Positions 7,986 to 15,073 of a stretch of 64,000 nt of DNA are shown one piece after another (position 1 is the stretch's first letter; the number at the start of each line of letters is the position of its first letter). Where the stretch lies: assembly GCF_900167205.1 (NCBI RefSeq), contig NZ_FUWW01000012.1:1-64000 (forward strand), read 5' to 3'. A program made the position numbers and the translations under genes. Source of the DNA: Eubacterium coprostanoligenes. Its GTDB lineage: Bacteria; Bacillota; Clostridia; Oscillospirales; Acutalibacteraceae. The notes beneath the pieces were generated by a model that worked only from the letters and a program-made list of their open reading frames with translations, was not told the DNA's origin and made no database searches.

Positions 7986-8179
7986 TCACAGAATGTGCTT
8001 GCCCTTGCTTTTGCAGTAATTGTTCACTCTATTCATAAAATAGCATTGAAACTCATCCTCGTGCTTCGGCTTGTCCTTGATTGGTAAGGTACTTCTTCGC
8101 CGTACTAAAAAAGGATTTGTTTCAGCGTTTTAGTTTCGCTTATTTCCGCAAATTTCGGTGTCGGAATAAGTTTTAACAT
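7986..8179 (-). pseudogene. Remnant of a GH20 beta-N-acetylhexosaminidase gene
   Basis: Two pieces of one family remain on the minus strand. At 8179-8105 an ATG opens MLKLIPTPKFAEIS..., the typical N-terminus of cytoplasmic GH20 enzymes (LIP-x-PK), closed by TAG. At 8078-7986, in another frame, there is KDKPKHEDEFQCYFMNRV followed by NNYCKSKGK, matching the later GH20 helix (usually LFLNRVADYLKSKGK) and ending in TGA. The catalytic Asp-Glu segment and all C-terminal sequence are missing. This is the remains of a gene that lost most of its length by deletion. Identification rests on these short blocks. Confidence 0.6.
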
Positions 8180-8251
8180 AATGTATATCCTTTTATTTAT
8201 TGGAGTTTATTATACAATTATTTTTAATTTTTGGTAACTGCCAAACGCCCA

Positions 8252-8280
8252 TTGATTGTTGCAGAATTATGTGCTATATT
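8252..8280 (+). promoter_or_regulatory. Promoter of the aldo/keto reductase gene
   Basis: TTGATT (8252-8257), 17 bases, TATATT (8275-8280), 66 bases before the start codon. Confidence 0.6.
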
Positions 8281-8346
8281 TGTTATGTAGAGCATAGAAT
8301 TTTGATGTTGCTCAATGAATGATTTTTATTTATAGGAGGAAAAATT

Positions 8347-9339
8347 ATGTACATTGCGTCAAAGGATAGATATTCGGCTATGGAATATAATCGTTGCGGA
8401 AGAAGTGGCTTGATGCTTCCGAAAGTATCGCTCGGATTGTGGCATAATTTTGGTGACACGGCTAATTTTGAAAATATGAAATCACTGTGTTTCACGGCTT
8501 TTGACAACGGAATCACTCATTTTGATTTGGCAAACAACTACGGTCCACAGCCTGGAAGTGCGGAGAAAAACTTCGGCAGAATTATGAAAGAGGACCTGCG
8601 CCCTTATCGTGACGAAATGATAATTTCAACAAAGGCGGGCTATCTTATGTGGGACGGTCCTTACGGTGACTGGGGCAGTCGCAAGTATCTCCTTGCAAGC
8701 CTTGACCAAAGTTTACAGCGTATGGGACTTGACTATGTTGACATTTTCTATCATCACAGAATGGACCCCGACACACCGCTTGAGGAAACTATGGGTGCGC
8801 TTGCAACAGCAGTCAACAGCGGTAAAGCGCTTTATGTCGGACTTTCAAACTATGACGGAAAGACGCTGAAAAAGGCAACTTCGATTTTGAAAGATTTGAA
8901 TTGCCCGTTTGTAATCAATCAAAACCGTTATTCGATTTTTGACAGAACGGTAGAAAACAACGGCTTAAAAGAAGCAGTTAGCAAGCTACACAAAGGCTTG
9001 ATTACATTCAGTCCGCTTGCACAAGGTCAGCTCACCGACCGTTATTTGAACGGAATCCCGGAGGACAGCCGAATCAGAACAGACGGCAGATACCTCAAGG
9101 AGAGCACTCTTGACGAGCACAGAATGGAACAAATCCGTCAACTCAACGATTTGGCAAAACAGCGTGGAGAAAAACTTGCCGATATGGCACTCGCTTGGTT
9201 GCTCCAAAAAGAGGAAGTCACCAGCGTTTTAATCGGTGCATCAAAGCCACAACAAATCCTCGACAACATCAAGGCAACCGATTCCGCACCGTTCACCAAG
9301 GAAGAACTGCAACTCATCGACAACATTTCATTAGGTTGA
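8347..9339 (+). CDS. Aldo/keto reductase of the YghZ/Gpr (AKR14) type
   Basis: 330 residues, a cytoplasmic NADPH-dependent oxidoreductase. The AKR tetrad is visible: Asp in THFDLANNYG, Tyr in the same block, Lys in ISTKAGYLMWDGPYGDWGSR and His in IFYHHRMDPDTP. The long GPYGDWGSRKYL insertion and the N-terminal YNRCGRSGLMLPKVSLGLWHN are typical of YghZ, which reduces L-glyceraldehyde 3-phosphate and methylglyoxal. The C-terminal SVLIGASKPQQILDNI is the cofactor phosphate-binding region. The start follows AGGAGG. It is monocistronic with its own promoter and terminator. The substrate is inferred from the subfamily only. Confidence 0.9.
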   Translation: MYIASKDRYSAMEYNRCGRSGLMLPKVSLGLWHNFGDTANFENMKSLCFTAFDNGITHFDLANNYGPQPGSAEKNFGRIMKEDLRPYRDEMIISTKAGYLMWDGPYGDWGSRKYLLASLDQSLQRMGLDYVDIFYHHRMDPDTPLEETMGALATAVNSGKALYVGLSNYDGKTLKKATSILKDLNCPFVINQNRYSIFDRTVENNGLKEAVSKLHKGLITFSPLAQGQLTDRYLNGIPEDSRIRTDGRYLKESTLDEHRMEQIRQLNDLAKQRGEKLADMALAWLLQKEEVTSVLIGASKPQQILDNIKATDSAPFTKEELQLIDNISLG

Positions 9340-9353
9340 TATAAAACAGTCAA

Positions 9354-9424
9354 AACCCCTAAAGGGAAACTGAAAACTTTGCCGACTGCATTGTTTTTCA
9401 GACTATCCCTCAAGGGGTTATTTT
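9354..9424 (+). terminator. Long terminator hairpin behind the aldo/keto reductase
   Basis: AACCCCTAAAGGGA pairs with TCCCTCAAGGGGTT (9412-9419 inner end), with CTGAAAA/TTTTTCAG pairing inside, and ATTTTTG follows. Confidence 0.7.
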
Positions 9425-9510
9425 TGTTCATTTCACTTTCTTTACTAATCGCTTTATTGCCATTTCAATTTTCCACCTCTGTTTTATCATTTTTTACCTC
9501 ATTGAACAAC

Positions 9511-9540
9511 AAAAAGGCTCGATTTCTCGAGCCTTTTTCG
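9511..9540. terminator. Bidirectional terminator between aldo/keto reductase and esterase
   Basis: AAAAAGGCTCGA, loop TTTC, TCGAGCCTTTTT: a perfect 12-bp stem with A- and T-runs on both sides, between two converging genes. Confidence 0.85.
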
Positions 9541-9603
9541 ACAATATAGATTATTGTTACAAACTATATATTTCCTATTTGTCCATATGGTATCAGATGA
9601 AAA

Positions 9604-10431
9604 TTATTCGTGTTTTGCAGCGAATTCTTTTAATAATTTCATTGCAATGACATCATGCTTTTTCGAAAACATATGCCCTCCGCCATCTATAAAATGAAGT
9701 TGCACCCGTTTGGACTCTTGCATTCCGATAGGCATCGTACTTTTATATGCTTCTGCCGCACGGTTGGCATAAGAAACATCTACGATTTTATCCTTTGTGC
9801 CATGCACGATGCACACCCTGCCGGCGTAGTTCTTAATTTCTGCAAAGGCATCCATTTGCATGACATCCATTGCATAGCAACGCCCCAATTTCATCAGTCC
9901 GCAGCGGAAAGTATCGGGAACATTTTGCGGATCAAATTTTACTATCATCATTTTTCCGGCTCTGGCGTCATCCGGGATACACAATGCCGGATAAAACAGG
10001 ACAAGTTTTTCTATCGGAAAGTTGTTTTTTGCTGCCACCAAAGCAGACACAAAACCGCCCTGACTGCATCCCATCAATAAAATTTTTTCAGAATCTGTAT
10101 AGGAAAGATTTCTAACATATTCAATGACCGCTTCCAGATCTTTGGTTTCTGTCAGAACAGACATCTCTGTAGTTTTTCCGTCACTTTTTCCACACATAAC
10201 AGAACCGCCGCAAAAATCAAATGTAAATGCAGCATATCCCATTTCAGCCAAAAAAGCCGCATAATGTTTCACACTGTCTTGCCATGCCATAAATCCGTGA
10301 CATACGATTGCAATTGGAAGATGATCTCCTTTTGGACGGTAGATTGTTCCACGAATCGCCAATCCATCTCTTTTGCATTCAAAGGTGCTTTCTGTAATTC
10401 CATCTGACAAAACAGGTTTCTTAAAAATCAT
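9604..10431 (-). CDS. Alpha/beta hydrolase, cinnamoyl/feruloyl esterase-like
   Basis: 275 residues, no signal peptide. The catalytic elements are complete: oxyanion HGFMAWQD near residue 44, nucleophile G-C-S-Q-G-G near residue 121, acid in HGTKDKIVD near residue 212 and His in GGGHMFSKK near residue 253. The short lid and the sequence around FDFCGGSVMCGKSDG resemble the cinnamoyl esterase/serine aminopeptidase group of gut bacteria, which release hydroxycinnamic acids from plant esters; the substrate is an inference. The start ATG follows GGAGAAAAATT. It stands alone downstream of the toxin-antitoxin pair. Confidence 0.85.
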   Translation of the reverse strand: MIFKKPVLSDGITESTFECKRDGLAIRGTIYRPKGDHLPIAIVCHGFMAWQDSVKHYAAFLAEMGYAAFTFDFCGGSVMCGKSDGKTTEMSVLTETKDLEAVIEYVRNLSYTDSEKILLMGCSQGGFVSALVAAKNNFPIEKLVLFYPALCIPDDARAGKMMIVKFDPQNVPDTFRCGLMKLGRCYAMDVMQMDAFAEIKNYAGRVCIVHGTKDKIVDVSYANRAAEAYKSTMPIGMQESKRVQLHFIDGGGHMFSKKHDVIAMKLLKEFAAKHE

Positions 10432-10461
10432 AATTTTTCTCCAAATTCAGTTCTTTAATAT

Positions 10462-10731
10462 CTAATTACTAATTGTTTGTTTTTCTTCATCGACACGATA
10501 AAATGTTATATAATTCTTTATAACTGCTTTTCTGTATTTCTTACTTTTCAGCCTATCATTATCGCAAAGGGCATACATCAAAGGATTCAACGAAATATTA
10601 TCATAACATTTTAATATATCGTCCAACAAATCATTTGCCGCCTTTGGAGCAGACAAATCTTTTGATATATATTGTAGTATATCTGCTAAATCTTTTTCCG
10701 CCGGTTGAGTTATTACAAGATTATAGTTCAC
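10462..10731 (-). CDS. RelE/ParE-family toxin, C-terminus shortened
   Basis: 89 residues starting with GTG at 10731 inside the antitoxin 3' end (11-base overlap), the typical arrangement for translational coupling. The family is visible in NLVITQPAEKDLADILQYIS and KKYRKAVIKNYITFYRVDEE. Normal members continue after FYRVDEE with a further strand (usually ERVxYGRRD) holding basic and aromatic residues important for RelE action. Here the frame stops after KQTISN, so about 12-15 residues are missing and the toxin may be weak or inactive. An in-frame ATG does not exist upstream. Confidence 0.8.
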   Translation of the reverse strand: MNYNLVITQPAEKDLADILQYISKDLSAPKAANDLLDDILKCYDNISLNPLMYALCDNDRLKSKKYRKAVIKNYITFYRVDEEKQTISN

Positions 10732-10981
10732 ATTGTTTTCTTAAATCAGAAAGTGCTTTTCTTGCACCTCTGACTTCTCCCTTGCTTATTGCTTCCTCGG
10801 CCTCAGCTAACTTTTCCTCTACATCATGAACGAACATATTTTTCTCATATGTTTCCATACTCATAACAACCATATCGCCATAACCGTTTTTAGTAATAAA
10901 AACAGGTTCATTACTGCTATGACACATAGCGGATATTTCACTCGTGTTTTTTAAATCTCTGATAGGAATAATCTGTGGCAT
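10721..10981 (-). CDS. Phd/YefM-family antitoxin
   Basis: 86 residues from the ATG at 10981, which is preceded by AAAGGAG. The N-terminal IPIRDLKNTSEISAMCHSSN with PVFITKNGYGDMVVMSMETY is the Phd/YefM DNA-binding fold. The acidic C-terminal half (DVEEKLAEAEEAISKGEV) is the toxin-binding tail. The pair is expected to repress its own promoter by binding upstream of 10981. It overlaps the toxin start by 11 bases. Confidence 0.9.
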   Translation of the reverse strand: MPQIIPIRDLKNTSEISAMCHSSNEPVFITKNGYGDMVVMSMETYEKNMFVHDVEEKLAEAEEAISKGEVRGARKALSDLRKQCEL

Positions 10982-11146
10982 AAAATCAACTCCTTTATCT
11001 TGTGGTTTAATTATACCATAATTATTCCGCATTTTCAAGAATTTATTCAAATAAATAAACATCTATCTTTAAAGTTTTATTACTTTAATCCCTCATTATT
11101 TTTTGAAAAGTCTCTCAAATTTTTTGCTCATTTCAATTCGTGTTAC

Positions 11147-11205
11147 GATTTTGATTTGAGCGATGTCTCTCAAAAGCTCTCACGATATTTTAAGGCAAAG
11201 AAAAA
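11147..11205. repeat. Left copy of a 59-bp repeat flanking the GH127 gene
   Basis: This copy contains GATGTCTCTCAAAAG and TCTCACGATATTTTAAGGC. The first 30 bases recur at 13281-13310 with one mismatch. The last 39 recur at 13381-13419 with two mismatches, in the same orientation. The two halves are contiguous here and split on the other side of the gene. Confidence 0.8.
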
Positions 11206-11252
11206 TTACAACAGTTATAATCTTTTTATTCATATTTTTACTTCTAAATATT

Positions 11253-13181
11253 TTAGACACGCAAATACACACTCATTTCCGTTTCTCCCCTATTTCCCCA
11301 CGAATTATAAGGGATTAATGTAATCTTACATTTTTTTAAAGGAACCGGCTTATATTCGTCGTACAAGCTTTCATCCGGTTGTTCAACAAAACCGTCTGCA
11401 ATTATTGTGCCGTTTTCGTTAAACACAAAATCACCATTTGGATTAATTTTTAAAAGCTGCAAGTTTTCACAGTTATCAATGCTTTCTGCACAATATACAA
11501 CAGGACCTCTTGCAACAGCAACCTTACCTATATTAGCTCTGACAAGATTTGAGCATCTAATTAATTTAACTTTTAAATCAAAAGATATTTCAACATTAGT
11601 GTTTTTATTAATACTCAAAACTGCGTAGCCGTTTATCATTTCGTAATCACAATTTATTGTGAAGTTATCACACCAAGCAGGAATTCTTAGTGCCAATTTA
11701 AACGGTTTATTAGGCTTAACATATAAAATCACATTACCGCTTGACAAATAATTTGACTGAACATCAATACAGCCGTTTGTAAATTGAGCATTTGCTCCAA
11801 TATAAAGATTCACAAACAAGGTGCTGCTATTTTCACTAAAGCAATACTCTCCTATTGATGATAAAAAGCGTGCTAAATTAGGAGGACAACAAGCACAACC
11901 AAACCATTTTTGCCGCCTTGTTTTAACGTGATTTTTTCTTTCATCCTTTTTTGAAGCAACAGGCAAAACTTCAAGAGGATTAACATAGAAAAAAGATTTT
12001 CCGTCACTGCCCATAGAAGCAAGAACCGTATTATAAAGAGCTTGTTCAAACACATCAAAATATGAAGAAATGGGATTAATTTCAAACATACGGCGTGAAA
12101 ACATTGCAAGACCGATTGAAGCACATGTTTCACAATAAGCCAAATCATTCGGCAAATCATAATCAAATGAAAATGCCTCTCCAACTGCAGTGGAACCTAT
12201 ACCGCCTGTTATGTATAATTTTTTATTTACAATATTATTCCAAATATTTTTACAGGCGTTAAATACACAATCATCTTTTTTAACTTTTGCAATTTCAGCC
12301 ATACCACGATATAAATAAACACCTCTGACAGCATGACCTACAGCTTCATTCTGCTTAACAGCAGGCATATGTGCCTGATTATATTCATAATCAATACTGT
12401 TATCTGTACGATTATAACAGCGCTCAATATCAAAATAATATGGCTTTGTGCCCCTTCTTTTTATAAATAATTCTGCCTGATTTATGTATTTTTCATTTCT
12501 TGTTATATAGTATAATTTCACCAAGGCAGACTCGGCTATTTCATGACCCGGATAGCCCTGATTTTTATTATCTCCAAAATAATCACAAATTAAATCAGCA
12601 AAGCGAATGGCGGCATTTAATAATTTATTATTGCCGGTGGAATTGTAATATGCCACAGCAGCCTCTGTTAAATGTCCAAAACAATAAAGCTCATGACGGT
12701 CTTTTAAATTAGAAAATATTTTACTTCTGTCATTAATTATATAGAGAGTATCAAGATAACCGTTTTCAAGCTGTGCGCTGCAAATTAAATCTACCAAATC
12801 ATCAACTTGCTTTTTTAAAGCATCATTTTTTTCGTTTACTAAAACATACGAAGCGGCTTCTATCCACTTATATGCATCTGTATCCTGAAAGCACCAACCT
12901 AAAAAAGAATTGAAACTGCATTCTGTTTCTTTATATTCCCATTTATCAACCGGAAAAACAGGAACGGGAATACCGGCTTTAAGTGATGAACATACAGAAG
13001 ATGCCTTTATAAAATTTGAAATACAATAACTTTTAGGTGCACCCGGAATCAAATCGTTTAAAGCATTATACTGATATGGAATAACAACTGTTTTAATTAA
13101 ATTCAAATATTCATTAAAATAATTGTCATTAACTTTAACTTTATTTAAATGCAAAGGATTTGAAAAATTGTTTATATTCAT
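11253..13181 (-). CDS. GH127 beta-L-arabinofuranosidase-like glycosidase
   Basis: 642 residues, no signal peptide. GH127 (formerly DUF1680) enzymes remove beta-L-arabinofuranose, using a zinc-bound Cys nucleophile. The motif residues are present: Glu and Cys in GEAFSFDYDLPNDLAYCETC (about 332-351) and the Cys pair of CACCPPNLARF near residue 429. The N-terminal ALNDLIPGAPKSYCISNF and AASYVL(V) (alpha/alpha barrel) also fit. The start ATG follows AGGGGT. The gene is visibly more AT-rich than its neighbours, uses A/T-ending codons heavily, has no co-operonic partner and lies between related direct repeats, all of which suggest recent acquisition. Confidence 0.9.
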   Translation of the reverse strand: MNINNFSNPLHLNKVKVNDNYFNEYLNLIKTVVIPYQYNALNDLIPGAPKSYCISNFIKASSVCSSLKAGIPVPVFPVDKWEYKETECSFNSFLGWCFQDTDAYKWIEAASYVLVNEKNDALKKQVDDLVDLICSAQLENGYLDTLYIINDRSKIFSNLKDRHELYCFGHLTEAAVAYYNSTGNNKLLNAAIRFADLICDYFGDNKNQGYPGHEIAESALVKLYYITRNEKYINQAELFIKRRGTKPYYFDIERCYNRTDNSIDYEYNQAHMPAVKQNEAVGHAVRGVYLYRGMAEIAKVKKDDCVFNACKNIWNNIVNKKLYITGGIGSTAVGEAFSFDYDLPNDLAYCETCASIGLAMFSRRMFEINPISSYFDVFEQALYNTVLASMGSDGKSFFYVNPLEVLPVASKKDERKNHVKTRRQKWFGCACCPPNLARFLSSIGEYCFSENSSTLFVNLYIGANAQFTNGCIDVQSNYLSSGNVILYVKPNKPFKLALRIPAWCDNFTINCDYEMINGYAVLSINKNTNVEISFDLKVKLIRCSNLVRANIGKVAVARGPVVYCAESIDNCENLQLLKINPNGDFVFNENGTIIADGFVEQPDESLYDEYKPVPLKKCKITLIPYNSWGNRGETEMSVYLRV

Positions 13182-13280
13182 ATTTACCCCTTAAACAAAC
13201 AATTCACTAACTTTACTTTATCATAAAAACAGCGTGTTTTCAACAACAATCAACAGATATGTTGCAATTCAATCAAAGTA

Positions 13281-13419
13281 GATTTTGATTTGAGTGATGT
13301 CTCTCAAAAGTTTCAGTCATAAATGCCCCAAATCGCAATAAAATGACTTTGAAATTTTGAAATTTGCTGTCTCTTAGAATCTCTCAAAAACTCTCACGAT
13401 ATTTTAAGACAAAGAAAAA
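13281..13419. repeat. Right copy of the GH127-flanking repeat, split in two
   Basis: 13281-13310 and 13381-13419 match the two halves of the left copy (11147-11205) in direct orientation, separated here by about 70 bases of unrelated AT-rich sequence. Confidence 0.8.
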
Positions 13420-13642
13420 ATGCCCGAACACCGCTGTAAAAAGCACTATTCGGGCATAAAAATAGGCTGAAAGCAAAACTTCCAGCCTTGTGGCAGATTA
13501 TATCAACCTGTCAAGTCACGGTAGTATTTGCTTTGCAAATCTCCACCTTAAAGACTTGACAGAACGATGTTACGGGTTTAATTGCACTATAAACCCGTAA
13601 TAAGAACATCACCCATTACAAAATCACAGATTTTAAATGGGT
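13420..13642. other. Chain of five consecutive hairpins upstream of mrr
   Basis: Five inverted repeats follow one another without a gene. They are ATGCCCGAA (13420-13428)/13449-13457; AGGCTG (13464-13469)/13483-13488; CTGTCAAGTC (13508-13517)/13553-13562 with an inner ATTTGC-GCAAAT hairpin; TTACGGGTTTA (13570-13580)/13590-13600; and ACCCATT (13611-13617)/13636-13642. The first may terminate transcription. The whole could be a structured RNA or a mobile-element end. Confidence 0.6.
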
Positions 13643-13648
13643 CCCGAT

Positions 13649-13677
13649 AACCTTGTTACTCGCTTTGCTCGTAATAA
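13649..13677. repeat. 29-bp direct repeat, left of mrr
   Basis: It contains CTTGTTACTCGCTTTGCTCG and is identical over 29 bases to 14739-14767. The two copies bracket the mrr gene in the same orientation. Confidence 0.85.
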
Positions 13678-13792
13678 AAATCCAAAAACAATATATCGTC
13701 AAATTTGTAATATATATTGTGAGTGTTTGTTGTAATATTCAATAATTTGTGCTAAAATATTTTTATTATTAATATTAGTTAGGAGCAAAGAT

Positions 13793-14704
13793 ATGGCTGT
13801 TCCAAAGTTTTTTGAATTTTTTGAGGCATTTTTAAAAGCTGTTAGCGACGGTGAATTGCATTCGGCTAAAGATGTAAGAAACAATATCGCAAATTCAATG
13901 AAATTAACTGAAGAAGATCTTGCTGAAATGCTACCAAGCGGTTCACAACGAACATTTGATAATCGTGTCGCATGGGCAAGGACTTACCTTGACAAAGCTG
14001 GTTTAATTGAAACGCCTATGCGAGGAAAATATCATATTACTGAAGAAGGAATACGTGCATTAACCTCAAATGAAAAAATTGACCTTGCATATTTGGAAAA
14101 GTCAGAAAAATTTAAAGATTTTCATAATGTAACAACACAAAACACTTCAATTGAAATTCAAGATGAAAAAAATGAAACTCCGCTTGAAATATTAGAATCT
14201 GCACACAAACAATATTTAAGTGCTCTAGCCAGTCAATTGATGGATGAGGTAATGAAATTAACGCCTGTTGAATTTGAACGACTCGTAGTAAAATTACTGT
14301 TGAAAATGGGATATGGTAGTGGAATTGAAGGTGCAGGAATGGTTACGCAAGCATCCAATGATGGTGGAATTGACGGTATTATCAAAGAAGACCAATTAGG
14401 CTTTAGTCATATCTATATTCAAGCAAAACAATGGTCGCTTGAACAAACAGTTGGAAAACCTGAAATTCAAAAATTTGTAGGCGCTCTTCAAGGGCAACAA
14501 GCACAAAAAGGACTATTTATTACGACGGCAAGATTTTCATCAGGTGCTATACAGTATGCTAATAATCTTCTTGGTGTAAAAGTAGTTTTAGTTGATGGAA
14601 GTGCATTAACAAAACTTATGATTAAGCATAGTGTTGGAGTTTCATTAGAGCAAACATATGAAGTAAAGAAAATTGATAGCGACTTTTTTGCAGAGGAATT
14701 ATAA
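13793..14704 (+). CDS. mrr: Mrr-type restriction endonuclease
   Basis: 303 residues. Mrr is a type IV nuclease that cuts DNA carrying foreign methylation. An N-terminal winged-helix Mrr_N domain (about 1-95: RVAWARTYLDKAGLIE, GKYHITEEG) is followed by the PD-(D/E)xK catalytic domain (about 155-275). The visible motifs are EFERLVVKLLLKMGYG, the Asp in NDGGIDGII near residue 193, and QAKQW near residue 210 in place of the usual ExK. No methyltransferase or specificity subunit is adjacent, as expected for a modification-dependent enzyme. The start ATG follows TAGGAG. It is framed by hairpins and 29-bp direct repeats, so it looks like a mobile defence cassette. Confidence 0.95.
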   Translation: MAVPKFFEFFEAFLKAVSDGELHSAKDVRNNIANSMKLTEEDLAEMLPSGSQRTFDNRVAWARTYLDKAGLIETPMRGKYHITEEGIRALTSNEKIDLAYLEKSEKFKDFHNVTTQNTSIEIQDEKNETPLEILESAHKQYLSALASQLMDEVMKLTPVEFERLVVKLLLKMGYGSGIEGAGMVTQASNDGGIDGIIKEDQLGFSHIYIQAKQWSLEQTVGKPEIQKFVGALQGQQAQKGLFITTARFSSGAIQYANNLLGVKVVLVDGSALTKLMIKHSVGVSLEQTYEVKKIDSDFFAEEL

Positions 14705-14720
14705 AAAGAGGTATAAGAAC

Positions 14721-14738
14721 CTGAACGCAAGCGTTCAG
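14721..14738 (+). terminator. Hairpin behind mrr
   Basis: CTGAACGC, AA, GCGTTCAG: a perfect 8-bp stem 16 bases behind the mrr stop and directly abutting the right direct repeat. No T-run follows, so termination is uncertain. Confidence 0.45.
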
Positions 14739-14767
14739 AACCTTGTTACTCGCTTTGCTCGTAATAA
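14739..14767. repeat. 29-bp direct repeat, right of mrr
   Basis: Exact copy of 13649-13677, 1,090 bases away, in the same orientation. Confidence 0.85.
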
Positions 14768-14802
14768 CGATTCTGCGAATCCTTACTTCTTCGCAGAAGA
14801 AG

Positions 14803-14830
14803 AAAACAGGCACCTGATGGTGCCTGTTTT
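14803..14830 (-). terminator. Terminator of tRNA-Gln (also usable from mrr)
   Basis: AAAACAGGCACC, loop TGAT, GGTGCCTGTTTT: a perfect 12-bp stem five bases beyond the tRNA 3' end. Confidence 0.8.
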
Positions 14831-14835
14831 CCTCT

Positions 14836-14909
14836 TGGCAGAGGTATAAGGATTCGAACCTTAAATGACGGAGTCAGAGTCCGGAGTGTTACCGTTACAC
14901 TATACCTCT
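14836..14909 (-). tRNA. tRNA-Gln (anticodon CTG), CCA encoded
   Basis: On the minus strand the acceptor AGAGGTA pairs with TACCTCT. The D-arm has AACGGTA, the anticodon loop is CTCTGAC, the T-arm reads AAGGTTCGAATCCTT, the discriminator is G and CCA is encoded. One C-T mismatch lies at the base of the anticodon stem (27-43). Confidence 0.92.
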
Positions 14910-14984
14910 ATATATGCTAATCGCTTTTGCCTAATTATTATAACATACAATTTCAAAAATGCAAGGGTTTTTTTGAAATTTTTG

Positions 14985-15023
14985 AAAAAAGGTTGACGCA
15001 GTGAGTGGGGTGCTCACTGCGTC
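14985..15023 (-). terminator. Terminator of the fucO-like gene
   Basis: GACGCAGTGAG (14995-15005) pairs perfectly with CTCACTGCGTC (15013-15023). A T-run follows on the minus strand. Confidence 0.75.
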
Positions 15024-15073
15024 CTGCTTACAGAGGAGGGGTGTGCCTCTGTTTATATTATGAAGCAAATTAA

